The translations under genes and the position numbers were made by a program. The notes under the pieces were generated by a model. That model searched no databases. It had not been told where the DNA came from and saw only the letters and a list, made by a program, of their open reading frames with translations. Positions 8,528 to 16,224 of a stretch of 35,960 bases of DNA are shown here, piece by piece; positions within the stretch are counted from its first letter, which is position 1; the number at the start of each line of letters is the position of its first letter. The DNA is from Candidatus Obscuribacter sp. Its GTDB lineage: Bacteria > Cyanobacteriota > Vampirovibrionia > Obscuribacterales > Obscuribacteraceae. The stretch is taken from assembly GCA_021772155.1 (NCBI GenBank), contig JADYXS010000034.1, forward strand, positions 1 through 35,960. Direction: 5' to 3'.

Positions 8528-8833
8528 ATGCGCCATAGGTTAACTGGCATCGCAGTGCTTGCTGTTTTTGTTTTGGCCGCGTCGATAGCAACAAGCGACG
8601 CTAAAACTAAGTCATCTGCAGGAACTAGCTCCGGCAATGTAACGTACAAAGCCGCGCCTGAGGCTACGTTAAAGTACCCAGACGGAGTAGTTGTGCATCG
8701 TCACGCCGACGGTTCGGTGGAGGTCAGCGACCCTGACAGCGTAGAGTCCGTAACTCCGGTTCATCGCCCCGTGAAACGTGCCGTTAAGCATCGAACAGTC
8801 GTTAGGAAAGCGGTCAAAAGCAAACACAGGTAA
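8528..8833 (+). CDS. Small secreted basic protein, unknown function
   Basis: A 101-residue protein. Residues 1-25 form a signal peptide (MRHRL start, hydrophobic core, cleavage near SDA/KTK). A Ser/Thr/Gly-rich spacer follows, then a short region at about 48-68 with YPDGVVVHRHADGSVEV that looks like a beta-hairpin. The tail (79-101) is strongly basic, rich in Lys, Arg and His. I do not recognise a family. The basic tail could bind an anionic surface polymer (inference). It is a monocistronic unit, with its own promoter candidate at 8463-8489 and a good intrinsic terminator at 8861-8890. It converges on nfo with 3 bases between the stops. Confidence 0.7.
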   Translation: MRHRLTGIAVLAVFVLAASIATSDAKTKSSAGTSSGNVTYKAAPEATLKYPDGVVVHRHADGSVEVSDPDSVESVTPVHRPVKRAVKHRTVVRKAVKSKHR

Positions 8834-8836
8834 GCG

Positions 8837-9703
8837 TTAGCCAGCCAGACGCCTCAAAATGTCCAGGTTTTTCCTGTCTGGACCTTTTTTGTCAAATCCA
8901 GGCACTTCCAAAATCCAGGGAAGGTGCCTTAGTCGCGGATGGTTCAGCATACGGCGGAAGCCATCTTCGCCGATGTGACCTTCTCCGATATTCTCGTGTC
9001 GGTCCCGTCGTGCACCGAGCGGCGTCTTCGAGTCGTTGGCATGTATGGCATAAAGCCAATCGAAACCGACTTCCTTCTCAAACTCTTCCACAGTTCGCTC
9101 CAATCCATCTGCTGACGCCACGTCGTATCCAGCGTTGAATAGGTGGCACGTGTCCCAGCAAACGCCCAACCTGCGGTCGTGCCCCATCGCAGATAGAATG
9201 TCTCGAAATTCCGAAAAGCGATCGCCAATGGTTTGACCTTGACCGGCGCAAACCTCAAGGAGCAATTTACACTTGCCGTCGTATCCCGTCATCACGTGCT
9301 CCAATGCCGCAAGCACCCGCGTTAGCCCTTCTTCGTAAGTTGCTTGCCCGGCGGAGCCGGGATGGAAAATTAGCCCATCTGCGCCCGTTTTTTCAGCCAT
9401 GCGAAGGGCGTTGTGCAGGTTGTCCATGGACTTTGCCAGGTTCTCGAGGTTTGCGGAGGCCAGATTCACCAGGTAATTGCCGTGTACGAATACTGGACCA
9501 AGTGCTTCCTTTTCCACTCCTTGCCGGAATGCTTGAATGTCCTGTAGCGCAGGTGATGGTTCTTTCCAGGTCTGGGGCGAGCCAATGAAAATTTGAATCG
9601 TCTGGGCGCCTATTTCCGTCGCTTTTGCAACAGCGCCTTTAATTCCGCCATTTACGTGAGCTCCAACGGTTATTGCTGCGACCTTGGTCTTCTTTGCCGG
9701 CAC
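8837..9703 (-). CDS. nfo: Endonuclease IV (AP endonuclease)
   Basis: A 288-residue deoxyribonuclease IV that cleaves DNA 5' of abasic sites in base-excision repair. It has the TIM-barrel trinuclear zinc site with all nine expected ligands: His74 (VHGNYLVN), His114 (IFHPGS), Glu150 (LLEVCAG), Asp184 and His187 (CWDTCH), His221 (IHANDSK), Asp234 and His236 (RRDRHENIGEG) and Glu266 (LEVPG). The length matches E. coli Nfo (285). The start is GTG at 9703 behind GAAGAGGAT; the nearby ATG at 9710 is out of frame. It is divergent from the first kinase gene (97 bases between starts). Its last codons overlap the terminator of the opposing gene. Confidence 0.95.
   Translation of the reverse strand: MPAKKTKVAAITVGAHVNGGIKGAVAKATEIGAQTIQIFIGSPQTWKEPSPALQDIQAFRQGVEKEALGPVFVHGNYLVNLASANLENLAKSMDNLHNALRMAEKTGADGLIFHPGSAGQATYEEGLTRVLAALEHVMTGYDGKCKLLLEVCAGQGQTIGDRFSEFRDILSAMGHDRRLGVCWDTCHLFNAGYDVASADGLERTVEEFEKEVGFDWLYAIHANDSKTPLGARRDRHENIGEGHIGEDGFRRMLNHPRLRHLPWILEVPGFDKKGPDRKNLDILRRLAG
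8861..8890 (+). terminator. Intrinsic terminator of the 8528-8833 gene, inside nfo
   Basis: GTCCAG (8861-8866) pairs with CTGGAC (8878-8883), extended by a G-U pair, with a U-rich loop. Six Ts at 8885-8890 follow on the + strand. It lies 28 bases after the TAA at 8831-8833 and wholly within the 3' coding part of nfo on the other strand. Confidence 0.7.
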
Positions 9704-9736
9704 AGTTCATCCTCTTCGTTAGGAGCATGATAATAA

Positions 9737-9761
9737 CAATTAAGCCCGTGCTTGTCCCTCC
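9737..9761 (+). repeat. Leader element shared by both kinase genes, copy 1
   Basis: A block starting caatta and ending gcttgtccctcc lies 39 bases before the TTG start of kinase 1. It recurs at 11810-11833 before kinase 2. The last 12 bases are identical, and the rest differs by a few substitutions and one indel. It could be a regulatory site or simply the edge of the duplicated unit. Confidence 0.6.
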
Positions 9762-9800
9762 TCAAGAGCCGGTGGGTATATCCTGCTAGAGGTTTTAACG

Positions 9801-11795
9801 TTGAGCAAACTGCTTCCCGGAACGATCATTGATGGCAGCTTTAAGGTTATCGGCGAGATCGGTAGTGGTGGCATGGGTGTTGTGTATCGTGCTTTGCACT
9901 TGATCATGCAGCGGGAAGTTGCAATCAAAGTGTTGAAGTCCGAACATAACTGCACGGTGGACAAACTACAGCGGTTTCGTCGTGAAGCCCAAATCATCAG
10001 CTGTCTTGATCACCCGAATATAGTCAAAGTCTATGCAATTGGCATGGTTACAGACGAACAGCCGTACATCGCAATGGAGTTTCTCGATGGAAAACAGGTC
10101 AGCGAGATCATTGGTTGCGAAGGACCACTTCCCTGGCAAAAGGCCCTGCCGTTGTTCAAGCAAATTTGCGAAGCTCTGGAATATGCACACAGTATGCAGA
10201 TCATTCACAGAGACATAAAGCCCAGTAACATCCTGCTGTTGCCGCATGAGTCAGATAAACAGTTCAAGGTCAAGTTGCTAGACTTTGGAATTGCAAAGTC
10301 ATTAATCGAATCTGGTCCGAAGCTCACGCTAACCGAAATGGTTCTCGGCAGCATTTCCTATCTCAGCCCCGAACAAATCAAGGGACTGCCTGCAAATAAA
10401 CACTCGGACATGTATTCTTTGGGCTGCACATTCTTTGAGATTTTGGCCGGTCAAGCCCCATTCATCGGGGATACCGTGTTTGAAACCATAGCAAAGCAAT
10501 GTTCTGATCTGCCACCGGCAATCGGGCAGATAAACCAAAGCGCCACTTGTCCGTCGGACTTGGAATACATTGTCCAATTCATGTTGCGGAAGGATCCGAA
10601 AGAACGTCCAGAATCGATGAGTTGCGTTCTGAAAATGCTCGAGCAAATTGAGCAAGGAAAGAGTGTCAGTCGAACTCCATCGAAACCGCCCCAGTCCCCA
10701 AGGCAGTTTTGCGCGCGATTGATAAAAGCTGTACCGCTGATGGTGTTTATATTTGCGCTTCTCGGATTAGTTGCCATCGGTGTCAGTCAAGCCTATGCAT
10801 TCTTGCAAGCGCCAGTAGTTTCTATATCTGTCACGGACAAAGAAGCCGTACGACTTTGTGAACGAGTCAAAAGTCTGAAAAAAAATCGTGATGAACGCAT
10901 CTACCGACACTATAGCGAGCTTCAAAGCTATTATTTCAAGCGCGCTCAGTATATGGAAGCGCAAATCGTTGGAGAAGCCGCTGTGAAGTGGATGTCGGAA
11001 GTTGCTCCTGAGCACGTGTGGCGCGAAAGGATTTTGCGGATTCTTGGAGCCGCTTACTGTGCCACAGGAGCTTACGACAAATCTCTGAAATGTTCTCAGG
11101 AGATTTTAGATTTGCCAACTGGCAGGAGAATAGATCCGAAATTCTCAGCGTATTACGGGAAGCTTGGTGTATACGCTGCACAAGGGCAATGGGAAGAGGC
11201 TAACAAGTATATTCCGTTTCTAATAGAGCAAGCAGCCGACAGGCGAAAAAGCTTAACTGAGTGTTCGAACATATATAAATGGTCAGTTCTGGCAATGAAT
11301 GGCATGCAAAGGCAATGTGATGCGCTCGTTGCTGCACGACGCTATTTAGAAATGGCAAGGGAAGCCGATAATCGGCTTGCTATTCTTGAGGCCCGAGCGC
11401 TACTTCTGGATGTGGAAGATGCCATCGCGCCCGGTGCCAGCGTCACCAAGCAGCTCGACGAGCTTCGAAGAGAACTCGAATCAGCAGGAAGCAGTGAATC
11501 AGCATCAATTGGGTTCACTTCGCTGGCGCGCGTGAGCCAGCGAAATGGCGATAGGCACGATGCGACCCAGCTCTACAAAAAAGCTGCGGGTTTGGCTCTT
11601 CGCCCAGTCAACTCTAGTCCGGCCGAACGACTCCATGGCTACACCTTGGCGTTACAGATCTTGAAGGAGTGCCGGGGAATAGCTAGCACCTCGTATAGGG
11701 GCGAGCTCGCCCTCAAAAGTAAAGTATTGGACACCGATCGCAAAGAGTTTGAAACCAAGGCGAACTTGCGGACAAATGTCAAAGTGCCAATTTGA
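9801..11795 (+). CDS. Transmembrane Ser/Thr protein kinase with TPR-like sensor half (copy 1)
   Basis: A 664-residue Hanks-type (PknB-like) receptor kinase. The cytoplasmic catalytic domain spans about 14-275: Gly loop GSGGMG at 21-26, Lys43 in AIK, Glu62 of helix C, HRDIKPSN at 136-143, DFG at 161-163 and SPE at 189-191. All catalytic residues are present, so it should be active. A juxtamembrane segment and one membrane helix (308-330) follow. The outer half (about 335-664) is helical, with TPR-like pairs such as ATGAYDKSLKC and AAQGQWEEA. It ends in RTNVKVPI. The start is TTG at 9801 behind AGAGG at good spacing. It is tandem with copy 2, whose catalytic domain is nearly 90% identical over the first 200 residues by my count. 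The ligand and targets are unknown. Confidence 0.93.
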   Translation: MSKLLPGTIIDGSFKVIGEIGSGGMGVVYRALHLIMQREVAIKVLKSEHNCTVDKLQRFRREAQIISCLDHPNIVKVYAIGMVTDEQPYIAMEFLDGKQVSEIIGCEGPLPWQKALPLFKQICEALEYAHSMQIIHRDIKPSNILLLPHESDKQFKVKLLDFGIAKSLIESGPKLTLTEMVLGSISYLSPEQIKGLPANKHSDMYSLGCTFFEILAGQAPFIGDTVFETIAKQCSDLPPAIGQINQSATCPSDLEYIVQFMLRKDPKERPESMSCVLKMLEQIEQGKSVSRTPSKPPQSPRQFCARLIKAVPLMVFIFALLGLVAIGVSQAYAFLQAPVVSISVTDKEAVRLCERVKSLKKNRDERIYRHYSELQSYYFKRAQYMEAQIVGEAAVKWMSEVAPEHVWRERILRILGAAYCATGAYDKSLKCSQEILDLPTGRRIDPKFSAYYGKLGVYAAQGQWEEANKYIPFLIEQAADRRKSLTECSNIYKWSVLAMNGMQRQCDALVAARRYLEMAREADNRLAILEARALLLDVEDAIAPGASVTKQLDELRRELESAGSSESASIGFTSLARVSQRNGDRHDATQLYKKAAGLALRPVNSSPAERLHGYTLALQILKECRGIASTSYRGELALKSKVLDTDRKEFETKANLRTNVKVPI

Positions 11796-11809
11796 GGTAG
11801 GTCACGCAA

Positions 11810-11833
11810 CAATTAGGCCACGCTTGTCCCTCC
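11810..11833 (+). repeat. Leader element shared by both kinase genes, copy 2
   Basis: This is the counterpart of 9737-9761. It lies 36 bases before the TTG of kinase 2 and 14 bases past the kinase 1 stop, so copy 2 may have its own promoter or control site instead of relying only on read-through. Confidence 0.6.
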
Positions 11834-11869
11834 ATCGGTCCTACGGTATTTTCAGCAAGAGGTTTAACA

Positions 11870-13834
11870 TTGAGCAGCCTGCTTCCTGGAACGATCATTG
11901 ATGGCAATTTTAAGGTTATCGGCGAGATCGGTAGTGGTGGCATGGGCGTTGTCTATCGTGCTTTGCACATGATTATGCAGCGGGAAGTTGCAATTAAAGT
12001 ATTGAGGTCTGATCATAACTGCGAGGTGGAAAAACTCCAGCGGTTCCGGCGTGAAGCCCGAATCATCAGCTCTCTTGACCATCCCAATATAGTCAAAGTC
12101 TATGCAATTGGCATGGTTACAGACGAACAGCCGTACATTGCAATGGAGTATCTGGCTGGAAAACAGGTCAGCGAGATCATCGGTGGCGAAGGACCATTTC
12201 CCTGGCGGAAAGCCCTTCCGCTGTTCAAGCAAATTTGCCAAGCTCTAGAATATGCGCACAGCATGCAGATCATTCACAGAGATATAAAACCCAGTAACAT
12301 CCTGCTGTTGCCGCATGAGTCAGATGAACAGTTCCGCGTCAAGTTGCTCGATTTTGGAATCGCGAAATCATTGATTGAATCTGGTCCGAAGCTCACTCAA
12401 ACGGAGATGGTTTTGGGAAGTGTTGTCTATATTAGCCCGGAGCAAATTCAAGGACTGCCTGCGAGTCAGCACTCGGACATGTATTCCTTGGGCTGCACGT
12501 TCTTCGAGATTTTGACTGGTCAACCTCCTTTCATGGGGGATACCGTATTTGAAACCATAGCCAAGCAGTGCACTGATGCGCCGCCGGCAATCCGCCAGAT
12601 AAATAAGAGCTCCGATTGTCCCTCCGACGTGGAGTATGTCGTTCAATGCATGCTGCAGAAGGATCCCCAAGACCGTCCAGAATCGATGACTTCTCTTCTG
12701 CAAATGCTTGATCAAATTCAAAAAGGTAAAAGCATTAGCCATGCCGCATTAAAACAGCGACTCCCGCAAAAACAGTTTTCGGCGCGGATCTGGGCAGCAG
12801 TAGCAGTATTAATTGTGGTGCTGGTGGCAGTATCGTGGGTTGGCTACACCACAACTGCAAAGGGTTCGCTCGGGTGGATTCAAGCAAATCCTACGACCAA
12901 AGCAGACGGTGAAGCACAACGCCTTGGTGCGTTAATAAAGAGTCTGGCTGACAGTAACGACACGATCATTTACAGGCACTACACCGATCTACAGAAGCAT
13001 TACAAGCTCCACCAGCAGTTCCTGAAAGCACAACTGGTTGCCGAAGCGGCTCTAAAACGGATGTCCCCGCGTGACAACGTGTGGCGCAGGCCGATGTTAG
13101 CCGCTCTCGGCGAGGACTACTGTGCCACCGGCCTTTTCGACAAGGCCGCGCAATGTTTTGCTGAAAGTGCGCAGATAAAACCAGACGGACAGAACTACGG
13201 AATGCTTCATGTCTATGCTGCTCAAGGACAATGGGAAAAGGCTGCTCCGTTCATTCCTGTAGAAAAAGCGGACTTCAGAAATAGGGACACAACTGGGCCG
13301 CCATATGTCATCAGGTGGTCAACACTGACTTTGAACGGTTTGGGACGTTATCCGGAGGCGTTGAAGTGGGCGCGACGTAACTTAAGCCTTGTGGGCGAAG
13401 AACATCGCAAAGCCAGAAGCTTACTTGAAGCAAGAGCGTTACTGCTTGATGCTGAAGAGGCAACTGCAAAAGGTGTTGATTACAGCAAACAAGTCGACCA
13501 ACTTCGAGCCGATGTCCAACAGGCAGCAGGCGGTGAAGCGACGGCAATCGCCTTTATTTCGCTGGCGCGCATTAAAGAGAGAAATGGTGACATTCGCATG
13601 GCGACACATTATTACAGGAAAGCCGCCGACCGAGCGGTCGCTCAAGAAGGTGCAAATCCGGCTGCGCGTCTTCGTAGCTACCTTTTGGCCTTACAGTCTT
13701 TGCACGAGTGCAAGCCTATTGCTCGCTCAATGGAAGTGCCCACGATTGATTTCAAAATTGGCGAATTTGAGAAACAAGTGAAATTGTTGAAAGACGCGGC
13801 CAACGACCGGACGAATGTTGCTATACCAATCTAA
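11870..13834 (+). CDS. Transmembrane Ser/Thr protein kinase with TPR-like sensor half (copy 2)
   Basis: A 654-residue paralogue of the preceding gene with the same architecture. The kinase domain spans 14-275: GSGGMG 21-26, Lys43, Glu62, HRDIKPSN 136-143, DFG 161-163, SPE 189-191. One membrane helix lies at about 307-326, followed by an outer helical half with TPR-like units such as ATGLFDKAAQCF and AAQGQWEKAAPF, ending in RTNVAIPI. Over residues 1-200 I count about 24 differences from copy 1. The outer half is far more diverged, with gaps, apart from islands around LEARALLLD and the C-terminal RTNV-x-x-PI. The start is TTG at 11870 behind AAGAGG, the same arrangement as copy 1. The gap to copy 1 is 74 bases. 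Likely outcome: the same output with a different sensed signal (inference). Confidence 0.93.
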   Translation: MSSLLPGTIIDGNFKVIGEIGSGGMGVVYRALHMIMQREVAIKVLRSDHNCEVEKLQRFRREARIISSLDHPNIVKVYAIGMVTDEQPYIAMEYLAGKQVSEIIGGEGPFPWRKALPLFKQICQALEYAHSMQIIHRDIKPSNILLLPHESDEQFRVKLLDFGIAKSLIESGPKLTQTEMVLGSVVYISPEQIQGLPASQHSDMYSLGCTFFEILTGQPPFMGDTVFETIAKQCTDAPPAIRQINKSSDCPSDVEYVVQCMLQKDPQDRPESMTSLLQMLDQIQKGKSISHAALKQRLPQKQFSARIWAAVAVLIVVLVAVSWVGYTTTAKGSLGWIQANPTTKADGEAQRLGALIKSLADSNDTIIYRHYTDLQKHYKLHQQFLKAQLVAEAALKRMSPRDNVWRRPMLAALGEDYCATGLFDKAAQCFAESAQIKPDGQNYGMLHVYAAQGQWEKAAPFIPVEKADFRNRDTTGPPYVIRWSTLTLNGLGRYPEALKWARRNLSLVGEEHRKARSLLEARALLLDAEEATAKGVDYSKQVDQLRADVQQAAGGEATAIAFISLARIKERNGDIRMATHYYRKAADRAVAQEGANPAARLRSYLLALQSLHECKPIARSMEVPTIDFKIGEFEKQVKLLKDAANDRTNVAIPI

Positions 13835-13954
13835 TCTTAGGCGCTATTGTGACATGAACTGGCTTGCAAGTATTTGACAGAACATGCACCACAGAGTAGT
13901 TTACGGGTAATAGGTTTGCCATTTCAGCAAGCAACTTAGAGTAACGGGTGCATT

Positions 13955-14521
13955 ATGGAAAAGCAGTTGGAACCGACCCCCAGCTCGACGGCCAATATTT
14001 TGACTGAGACGATTGAAACGTTTAAGGCCATTATCCTGTCACCGTCCGAATTTTTCCAAAACATGCCTCTGGACGGTGGCTTGCAAAAGCCTGTTGTGTT
14101 CTTGTTGATAGCCTCTGTGGTCTCGTCGCTTGGAATACTGGTCATCTCGCAACAGCCGCTGCAGGCTGTGCAAGAATTGGGTGTGAGGCTAGTTACCAGT
14201 TTCGTAAGCGCTGCTTATTTGTTCCTGATTTGTCGTGGAGTGGGCGGGCAGGGCACGTTTGAAGGCACATTCCGAGCTTTTGTCTATGCGTCGGCTCCGG
14301 CGATCTTTTCATGGGTTCCGCTGGTCAATGTGCTGGCGGTTATTTACACGCTGTTCCTGCTAAAAATGGGGCTTGAAAAGGCACATGATTTGAGCCCACA
14401 AAGGTCTATGACCGCAGTTGGCATTTGGCTTGTGACTCTAATTGTCTTGATTGTAATTGTAACCATGGCGACTACTGCAGCAGTGTTCAAGCCAAAGGAA
14501 AGCGGCATTCCTGGTATCTAG
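13955..14521 (+). CDS. Yip1-family membrane protein
   Basis: A 188-residue protein with an N-terminal amphipathic stretch carrying the Yip1-type motif LSPSEFFQNMP (28-38). Hydrophobic segments lie at about 46-64, 76-93, 112-137 and 152-175. Bacterial Yip1-domain proteins are poorly characterised multi-pass membrane proteins. It follows the kinase pair on the same strand after 120 bases, so it may be co-transcribed and could be a membrane partner or substrate (inference). It converges on the receiver-kinase gene with 8 bases between stops; CTTGG/CCAAG at 14522-14539 could form a small hairpin there, but no U-tract follows on either strand. The start is ATG at 13955. Confidence 0.75.
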   Translation: MEKQLEPTPSSTANILTETIETFKAIILSPSEFFQNMPLDGGLQKPVVFLLIASVVSSLGILVISQQPLQAVQELGVRLVTSFVSAAYLFLICRGVGGQGTFEGTFRAFVYASAPAIFSWVPLVNVLAVIYTLFLLKMGLEKAHDLSPQRSMTAVGIWLVTLIVLIVIVTMATTAAVFKPKESGIPGI

Positions 14522-14529
14522 CTTGGACC

Positions 14530-15783
14530 CTACGCCAAGGTAAAGACCAATCGTTCAAGTTCTGTTTTGACTTCAAGCATCGTTTGATATCTATCGGCAA
14601 CATCCCGAGCTAAGGCCTTGAAAACGATGGCTTCAAGCGCCTCCGGGCAATTGAGCTGCGGATTGATTGATGCAAATGGCTTTGCGTCTTCCACCGTGCG
14701 GCGATACATGGTGTCCAATACGTTTGCTCCAACGAACGGCTCCTTGCCCACTAGCGTCATGTACATCACGCAACCCAGAGAGAAGATGTCCGTTCTGCAA
14801 TCGAGTTCTGAACCCATGCATTGCTCGGGACTCATGTAGAGGGGGCTTCCCAGCACATCGCCATTTTGAGTTATATGCATGGCTGGATTACTTTCCACTA
14901 CTTTAGCAATACCAAAGTCGACGAGTTTCAGGCTCTCTACTCCAGAGCTGTCTTCGATAATCAGCAAATTGCTTGGTTTTACATCGCGATGAATCACACC
15001 CTTTGAATGTGCATGTGCAAGAGCGTCGCAGGCATCAATGAAAAGTGGAATTGCTTCAGCTGCAGTAATGATGTTACGGCAGACGATGCGGTTCATCAAC
15101 GTTGTTCCGCCAGCATAGTCCATTACTAAATACGGAAGTCCGTCCGCGTTGATACCAAAATCGTAAATTGCAACGATGTTAGGATGAGAAAGAGCGCTCA
15201 CAGCCTGGGCCTCGCGCTTGAAACGAGCTACGCTTTCGGTTTCAGAAACCAATTGAGGGTGCAGTACTTTGAGTGCCACCATGCGACTTAAGTAGAGATG
15301 ATTGGCTTTGTAGATAACGCCGGTACTGCCGCGACCCAGTGTCATTACAATTTCGTAGCGTTCTGCGAAAACTGTTCCTGCTGGTAATTCGCCGATAGGA
15401 ATGCCACCACTGCTGGTGGACTGCGATCGGCGAAGCAATGCTTTGATTCTTGCAAGCAATTCCTTTGGATGAAAAGGCTTGGTCAGATAGTCGTCGGCCC
15501 CGGCGTCAAAGCCCGCCTCCTTTTCTGTCACAAGCTTCTTGCCGGTGAGCATGAGAACCGGAGTATTGCCACCACTGGCGCGATAACGTTTGCAAATGTC
15601 GATGCCCAGAACCTTGGGCATCTCCCAATCTAGGATAATCAGGTCGAAGTTGCGCTGCATTAAGGTGTTCTGGGCATCTTGACCGTTGTCAAATGCTTCG
15701 ACGACGTGCTCATTGGTGCGCAACAGTTCAGAGATCATGTCGCGCAGATCGTCGTAGTCTTCAGCCAGCAGAATCCTTGCCAA
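14530..15783 (-). CDS. Receiver domain-Ser/Thr protein kinase fusion
   Basis: A 417-residue soluble protein. Residues 1-118 are a CheY-like receiver: acidic pocket at 8-9 and 11-12, phospho-acceptor Asp52 in LDWEMP, Thr80 in MLTG and Lys102 in TKPF. A short linker leads to a Hanks-type kinase (about 143-415): Gly loop GRGSTG 150-155, Lys172 in ALK, Glu191, HRDVKPSN 265-272, DFG 289-291 and SPEQ 318-321. Both halves keep their key residues. Two-component phosphorylation could therefore gate Ser/Thr phosphorylation. No histidine kinase is adjacent; the nearest, at 33512-35788, has its own regulator. There is no membrane segment. The start is TTG at 15783 behind GAGG. Confidence 0.92.
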   Translation of the reverse strand: MARILLAEDYDDLRDMISELLRTNEHVVEAFDNGQDAQNTLMQRNFDLIILDWEMPKVLGIDICKRYRASGGNTPVLMLTGKKLVTEKEAGFDAGADDYLTKPFHPKELLARIKALLRRSQSTSSGGIPIGELPAGTVFAERYEIVMTLGRGSTGVIYKANHLYLSRMVALKVLHPQLVSETESVARFKREAQAVSALSHPNIVAIYDFGINADGLPYLVMDYAGGTTLMNRIVCRNIITAAEAIPLFIDACDALAHAHSKGVIHRDVKPSNLLIIEDSSGVESLKLVDFGIAKVVESNPAMHITQNGDVLGSPLYMSPEQCMGSELDCRTDIFSLGCVMYMTLVGKEPFVGANVLDTMYRRTVEDAKPFASINPQLNCPEALEAIVFKALARDVADRYQTMLEVKTELERLVFTLA

Positions 15784-15884
15784 TTAGAAACCTCGTAAGG
15801 CAGGCTCCCTCGACGATCCCAAATACGGGTCCATCACCTGATCAATACCCTAAGAGAGTCCCCAAATAACCGTGCCCGGCTGAT

Positions 15885-16160
15885 TTAGATTACAAGCGTC
15901 GGCAGCGGCCGATGTGAAGTGTCTTCGATAAGCTTAGATTTACTGGCTTTGGTCAGATTTTTGACTTTCCATTCAAACTTCATCGCTTCTGACTTGCTGC
16001 AGAATTCCCAGCAAGCAACCAGAGAAACAGGCCCAAACGAGCGCGTGTACTTAGCGCCTTTACCTTGATTGTGCTTCTGTAACCGTTGGCCGACATCATC
16101 TGTCCAGCCGGTATAAAGGGAGCCGTTAGAGCATTCCACGATATATGTGAAGTACGGCAC
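15885..16160 (-). CDS. GIY-YIG domain protein (UPF0213/YhbQ-like)
   Basis: A 91-residue protein consisting of a single GIY-YIG nuclease-type domain: FTYIVECSNGSLYTGW supplies the two GIY-YIG strands (Tyr6-Ile7-Val8 and Tyr16-Thr17-Gly18). KHNQGKGAKYTRS follows with the conserved basic region, and EAMKFEWKVKNL carries the conserved Glu. The length fits the small stand-alone family. Members have the nuclease fold, but their physiological role is unclear; DNA processing is possible. The start is GTG at 16160. The 101 bases to the receiver-kinase start hold that gene's ribosome-binding site and probably its promoter. Confidence 0.88.
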   Translation of the reverse strand: MPYFTYIVECSNGSLYTGWTDDVGQRLQKHNQGKGAKYTRSFGPVSLVACWEFCSKSEAMKFEWKVKNLTKASKSKLIEDTSHRPLPTLVI

Positions 16161-16224
16161 GTCCTACGCCCTCAAAGCCGGACATAAATATACCATTAAG
16201 GAATCATTAATGGAGCATCCGCTT

